Origin: Zea mays
Lineage: Eukaryota > Streptophyta > Magnoliopsida > Poales > Poaceae
DNA length: 64,000 nucleotides
Direction: 5' to 3'
Assembly: GCF_902167145.1 (NCBI RefSeq)
Contig: NC_050100.1
Span: forward strand, 187,357,439-187,421,438
Under the pieces are notes generated by a model. The model searched no databases. It saw only the letters and a list, made by a program, of their open reading frames with translations, and had not been told where the DNA came from. Of the stretch, positions 61,401 to 64,000 are shown piece after piece. Every line of letters starts with the position of its first letter. Positions within the stretch are counted from its first letter, which is position 1. The position numbers and the translations under genes were made by a program.

Positions 61401-61740
61401 TCCCCAAGTACCCTTCGCATACCGCTACGAAGATAGCGGCCTGCGAGATGGAGTTGGGGGAGATGTTGTGCAACTCCACCCCGTAGTGGAATAGGATGGC
61501 CCGCATAAAGCGGCCCGTCGGCACACCAAATCCCCGCTCATGGAAGGAGACGAAGCTCACGACGTACCCCGGCGGTGGGGACGGAGCGGCTCCGCCCACG
61601 GGAGGAATCCACTCTGGCCGCTGCTTGTCGGTGAGGGGGCGGAGCAAACCCTCGCCGACCAGCTCCTCCAGATCACTCGCCGTCACCGTGGAGAAGGGCC
61701 ACGGATCGCGTGGGGGGATTATGGTCACTCGATCCGCCAT
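58413..61740 (-). pseudogene. Five-exon antisense gene of the Huck element
   Basis: Exons 61740-60823, 60741-60086, 59994-59406, 59330-58985 and 58903-58413. Donors are TTG|GTGAG, TGG|GTGAG, CAG|GTAGC and GAG|GTACG; acceptors are TTTTAG|G, ATCCAG|C, CCCCAG|G and TTGCAG|A. Introns are 75-91 bp. The exons total exactly 3000 nt with all phases consistent (1000 codons with stop). Exon 1 starts MADRVTIIPPRDPWPF and has the CEGYLGIAPHWDLW stretch shared with the Grande-like antisense gene (PF04195-type, recalled). Exon 2 is Lys/Arg-rich then poly-Asp/Glu; exons 4-5 are Ala-rich coiled coil. Two nonsense codons interrupt it: TAA at 60910-60912 and TAG at 59187-59189, each explained by one C-to-T change in a Gln codon. 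Function unknown. Confidence 0.75.
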
Positions 61741-63013
61741 CACCAAAATGGAGGAGATGGCGGCGCGGGGGGCAGGGAGGGCGGTTTTCTCTCTTCTCCG
61801 ACTAAAGTTTCCCGGGTTGCGAAAACCTAAAGGGAAAAGAAGGGAGCAGAGCAAAGAACCGTCACCGGACCCCCTCTCAAGTATATGAAGGCCAGGGCGA
61901 AACCGTTTCCAGCACACCGCCCGGACCGGACGCGGGATTCAAAAAGCGCGAAGCGAAACAGCCGTTCCTCGAACGGCTCACGCACGCGCAACGGCCGCCC
62001 CGCCAACCACTCGCCCCGTCGCATTAACTCCGCGGCGGGACACGCGGCGCCTCTGGCGGGAGAAGCGCGCGACGCTTCGCCTTCGCCGTAATAACCGCGT
62101 CAAAAAAGGTACGCCACGTCGTTCGATTTCGTATCCTTTTCCTTTTTCCTCTTTCTCTATCTCTTGCAACAGGGACCGGGAAAGGGGGATACCCCGAAAA
62201 GGATCCTTCTCCGCGAAGGAACCGGGCTCCGAGCCCCCCCCTACTGATCAGGTGTTCGAAGACTAGCCCTCCGAAGGGTTCAACAGTCGCCTCAGATCGC
62301 GTGGGCCCGACACCCACTACTGGTCAGGGGTTCGAAGGCCAGCCCCCCGAAGGGTTCCATGGCCGCCTCAGGCTACTCGGGCTCCGCGCCCATTACTGAT
62401 CAGGGGTTCGAAGGCTGGCCCCCGAAGGGTTCACAGTCGCCTCAGACACCGAGCGAGGGATGACCAGGGGTACGTTCGATACATAACCGAGGCTCGGGCT
62501 GCGCTCCCGAGGTACCCTAGGACATTTCCGAGACCAGCGGGAACGATCTTGTAACGGAATCCCATCGGAGGGAGGCATCGAGCCCTCGGACCCCGTCGCC
62601 AGGGGACCGGGTCCGGCAAATCACCCGCAGGTACTTTTGGGCGTGCCTCTGGGCCCCTAGCCGACCCCCAACGAACGGGGCACGGACGTCCACTCGGATT
62701 ACCCGCTTGCAGCTCACCGGAGACACCATGTTCGGTGCCCATCGAGGGTAACATGGCGCTCTCCCCCCCTCCTCCTTGCGGAAAGGCGACGTAGGGGCGT
62801 ATGTAAAAAAGCCGAGTCTGTCCCTGATCGTCCTCTCACCCTGTGCAGAGGCTCGGGGGCTGCTCTCGCAAAACCGGCTCCGGCCAAACCGTTGACAGCG
62901 TCAACATACCAGCCCGAGAGCTTGGGCCCCGACCGTGCACCCGGGCTACGACCAGTTCGCATGAGGGAACGACCAGACCAGCCGAAGCATTACGCAAGGC
63001 ATTAAGACCTCGA
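61741..63013. other. Huck non-coding region upstream of the antisense gene
   Basis: No sense gene. The antisense promoter should lie here; a weak minus-strand TATA-like ATATAC is at about 61881-61886. A repeat of period about 76 bp (ACTGATCAGG.GTTCGAAG, then CCCCGAAGGGTTC) has copies starting near 62241, 62317 and 62393. Confidence 0.6.
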
Positions 63014-63080
63014 AGGAGTGTAACCACTCCTCCGAGGCCTCGGGGGCTACACCCGGCGGGTGCGCTCGCGCGCACCCACC
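63014..63080 (+). promoter_or_regulatory. Inner polypurine-tract module (Huck)
   Basis: Stem 63014-63020 with 63025-63031 (7 bp, loop TAAC), then 8 nt, then TCGGGGGCT (63040-63048), then an imperfect hairpin GGCGGGTGCGC / GCGCACCCACC (about 63056-63080). It has the same order of parts as 3132-3204. Confidence 0.6.
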
Positions 63081-63143
63081 GGAAAAAATGCAACCGAGAA
63101 AGGCTGGTCCCCTTGCAAAAAAGTGCGACGAAAGCCTCCAAGC

Positions 63144-63178
63144 GAGTGCTAACACTCCCTTCGAGGCTCGGGGGCTAC
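63144..63178 (+). promoter_or_regulatory. Polypurine tract with upstream stem-loop (Huck)
   Basis: Stem GAGTG (63144-63148) with CACTC (63153-63157), loop CTAA, 10-nt spacer, then TCGGGGGCT (63168-63176), 2 nt before the 3' LTR. Confidence 0.6.
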
Positions 63179-64000
63179 TGTCGGGGACCATAATTAGGGG
63201 TACCCTCAAGACGCCTAATTCTCAGCTGGTAACCCCCATCAGCATAAAGCTGCAAAGGCCTGATGGGTACGATTAAGTCAGGGATCAGTCCACACGAGTG
63301 ACTCGATCACGCTTCACCCGAGCCTAGCCTCGGCCGAGGGCAGCCGACCTCGAGAGACTTCCGTCTCGCCCGAGGCCCCCCTTTTAACGGCGGACACACC
63401 ACCGGCTCGCCCGAGGCCTTGGCTTCGCTCAGAAGCAACCCTGACTAAATCGCCACACTGACTGACCAAGTTGCAGGAGCATTTAACGCAAAGGTGGCCT
63501 GACACCTTTATCCTGACACGCGCCCCCCGGCAGAGCCGAAGTGACCGCCGTCACTCCACCGCTCCACTGACCAGTTTGACAGAAGGACAACGCCGCCTGC
63601 ACCACTCCGACTGCAGTGCCACTCGACAGAGTGAGTCTGACAGGCAGTCAGGCCTTGCCAAAGGCGCCATAGCGAACTCCGCTCCGCCCGACCCCAGGGC
63701 TCGGACTCGGGCTAAGACCCGGAAGACGACGAACTCCGCTCCGCCCGACCCCAGGGCTCGGACTCGGGCTAAGACCCGGAAGACGGCGAACTCTGCTCCG
63801 CCCGACCCCAGGGCTCGGACTCGGGCTAAGACCCGGAAGACGGCGAACTCCGCTCCGCCCGACCCCAGGGCTCGGACTCGGGCTAAGACCCGGAAGACGG
63901 CGAACTCCGCTCCGCCCGACCCCAGGGCTCGGACTCGGGCTAAGACCCGGAAGACGACGAAACTCCGCCTCGCCCGACCCCAGGGCTCGGACTCCGCCCT
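63179..64000 (+). repeat. Huck 3' LTR, cut by the window end
   Basis: The first 822 bp match the 5' LTR with about eight or nine differences and include the start of the 57-bp minisatellite. Confidence 0.92.

Larger units (their letters stand above)
52900..64000 (+). mobile_element. Huck-type Ty3/gypsy element lacking most of pol
   Basis: 5' LTR 52900-54527, PBS, gag-protease ORF, only the first about 45 codons of the RT region, an antisense five-exon gene, paired PPT modules and a 3' LTR from 63179 that leaves the window. RT, RNase H and integrase are absent. The 5' flank is GCAAG (52895-52899); the matching TSD would lie outside. By eye the LTRs differ at about eight or nine sites in 820 bp (about 1%). 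Confidence 0.9.

Overview
The window is plant nuclear DNA, almost certainly maize (Zea mays) or a close Zea relative. Genes have GC-rich first exons and spliced structure. Most of the sequence is nested LTR retrotransposons whose LTRs I recognise from memory as maize-type families: Huck, a Grande-like family, an Opie/Ji-type Sirevirus and a Tekay/Del-type chromovirus. Family names are recall, not search results; boundaries, target-site duplications (TSDs), primer sites and ORFs were read from the sequence.

Layout. 1-3998 is the 3' part of a Grande-like Ty3/gypsy element, with an antisense multi-exon gene, inserted into a Huck LTR (3999-5326). A gene island follows: a two-exon organelle-targeted PPR protein (5746-9500, +), HCT, the hydroxycinnamoyltransferase of lignin/chlorogenate synthesis (12417-16673, -), and a plastid-type GrpE co-chaperone (19688-22937, -). 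All three carry MITEs in their introns. 23169-44967 is a nested set: a hAT-like element with 8-bp TSDs holds an Opie/Ji-type Sirevirus (24035-44806, -, TSD ctcgt), which holds an almost unmutated chromovirus (30329-41799, +, TSD gtttt). 45-50 kb is a graveyard: a duplicated segment, a Grande-like solo LTR, copia fragments and a second hAT-like copy. A RING-H2 protein gene (50491-51420, +) ends inside a MITE. 51683-52899 looks like the 5' end of a Helitron. 52900-64000 is a Huck element lacking most of pol but carrying a five-exon antisense gene; its 3' LTR runs off the window.

The most interesting system is in the chromovirus. Between its primer-binding site and gag-pol lies an intact extra 337-codon ORF. 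Its first residues copy the histone H3 tail in register (A1 R2, T6 A7 R8 K9 S10), and it also has a region resembling a double-stranded-RNA-binding domain and a coiled coil. The same element encodes a C-terminal chromodomain, the module class that reads methylated H3 tails. Both ORFs start exactly at splice-acceptor-like AG|ATG junctions, and the LTR contains a strong donor and an in-phase exon pair. A second new pattern is a stem-loop placed a few bases before every TCGGGGGCT polypurine tract in the Grande-like and Huck elements, with stems that differ in sequence but keep pairing. A third is that both families carry a spliced antisense gene, reconstructed here with every junction in phase.
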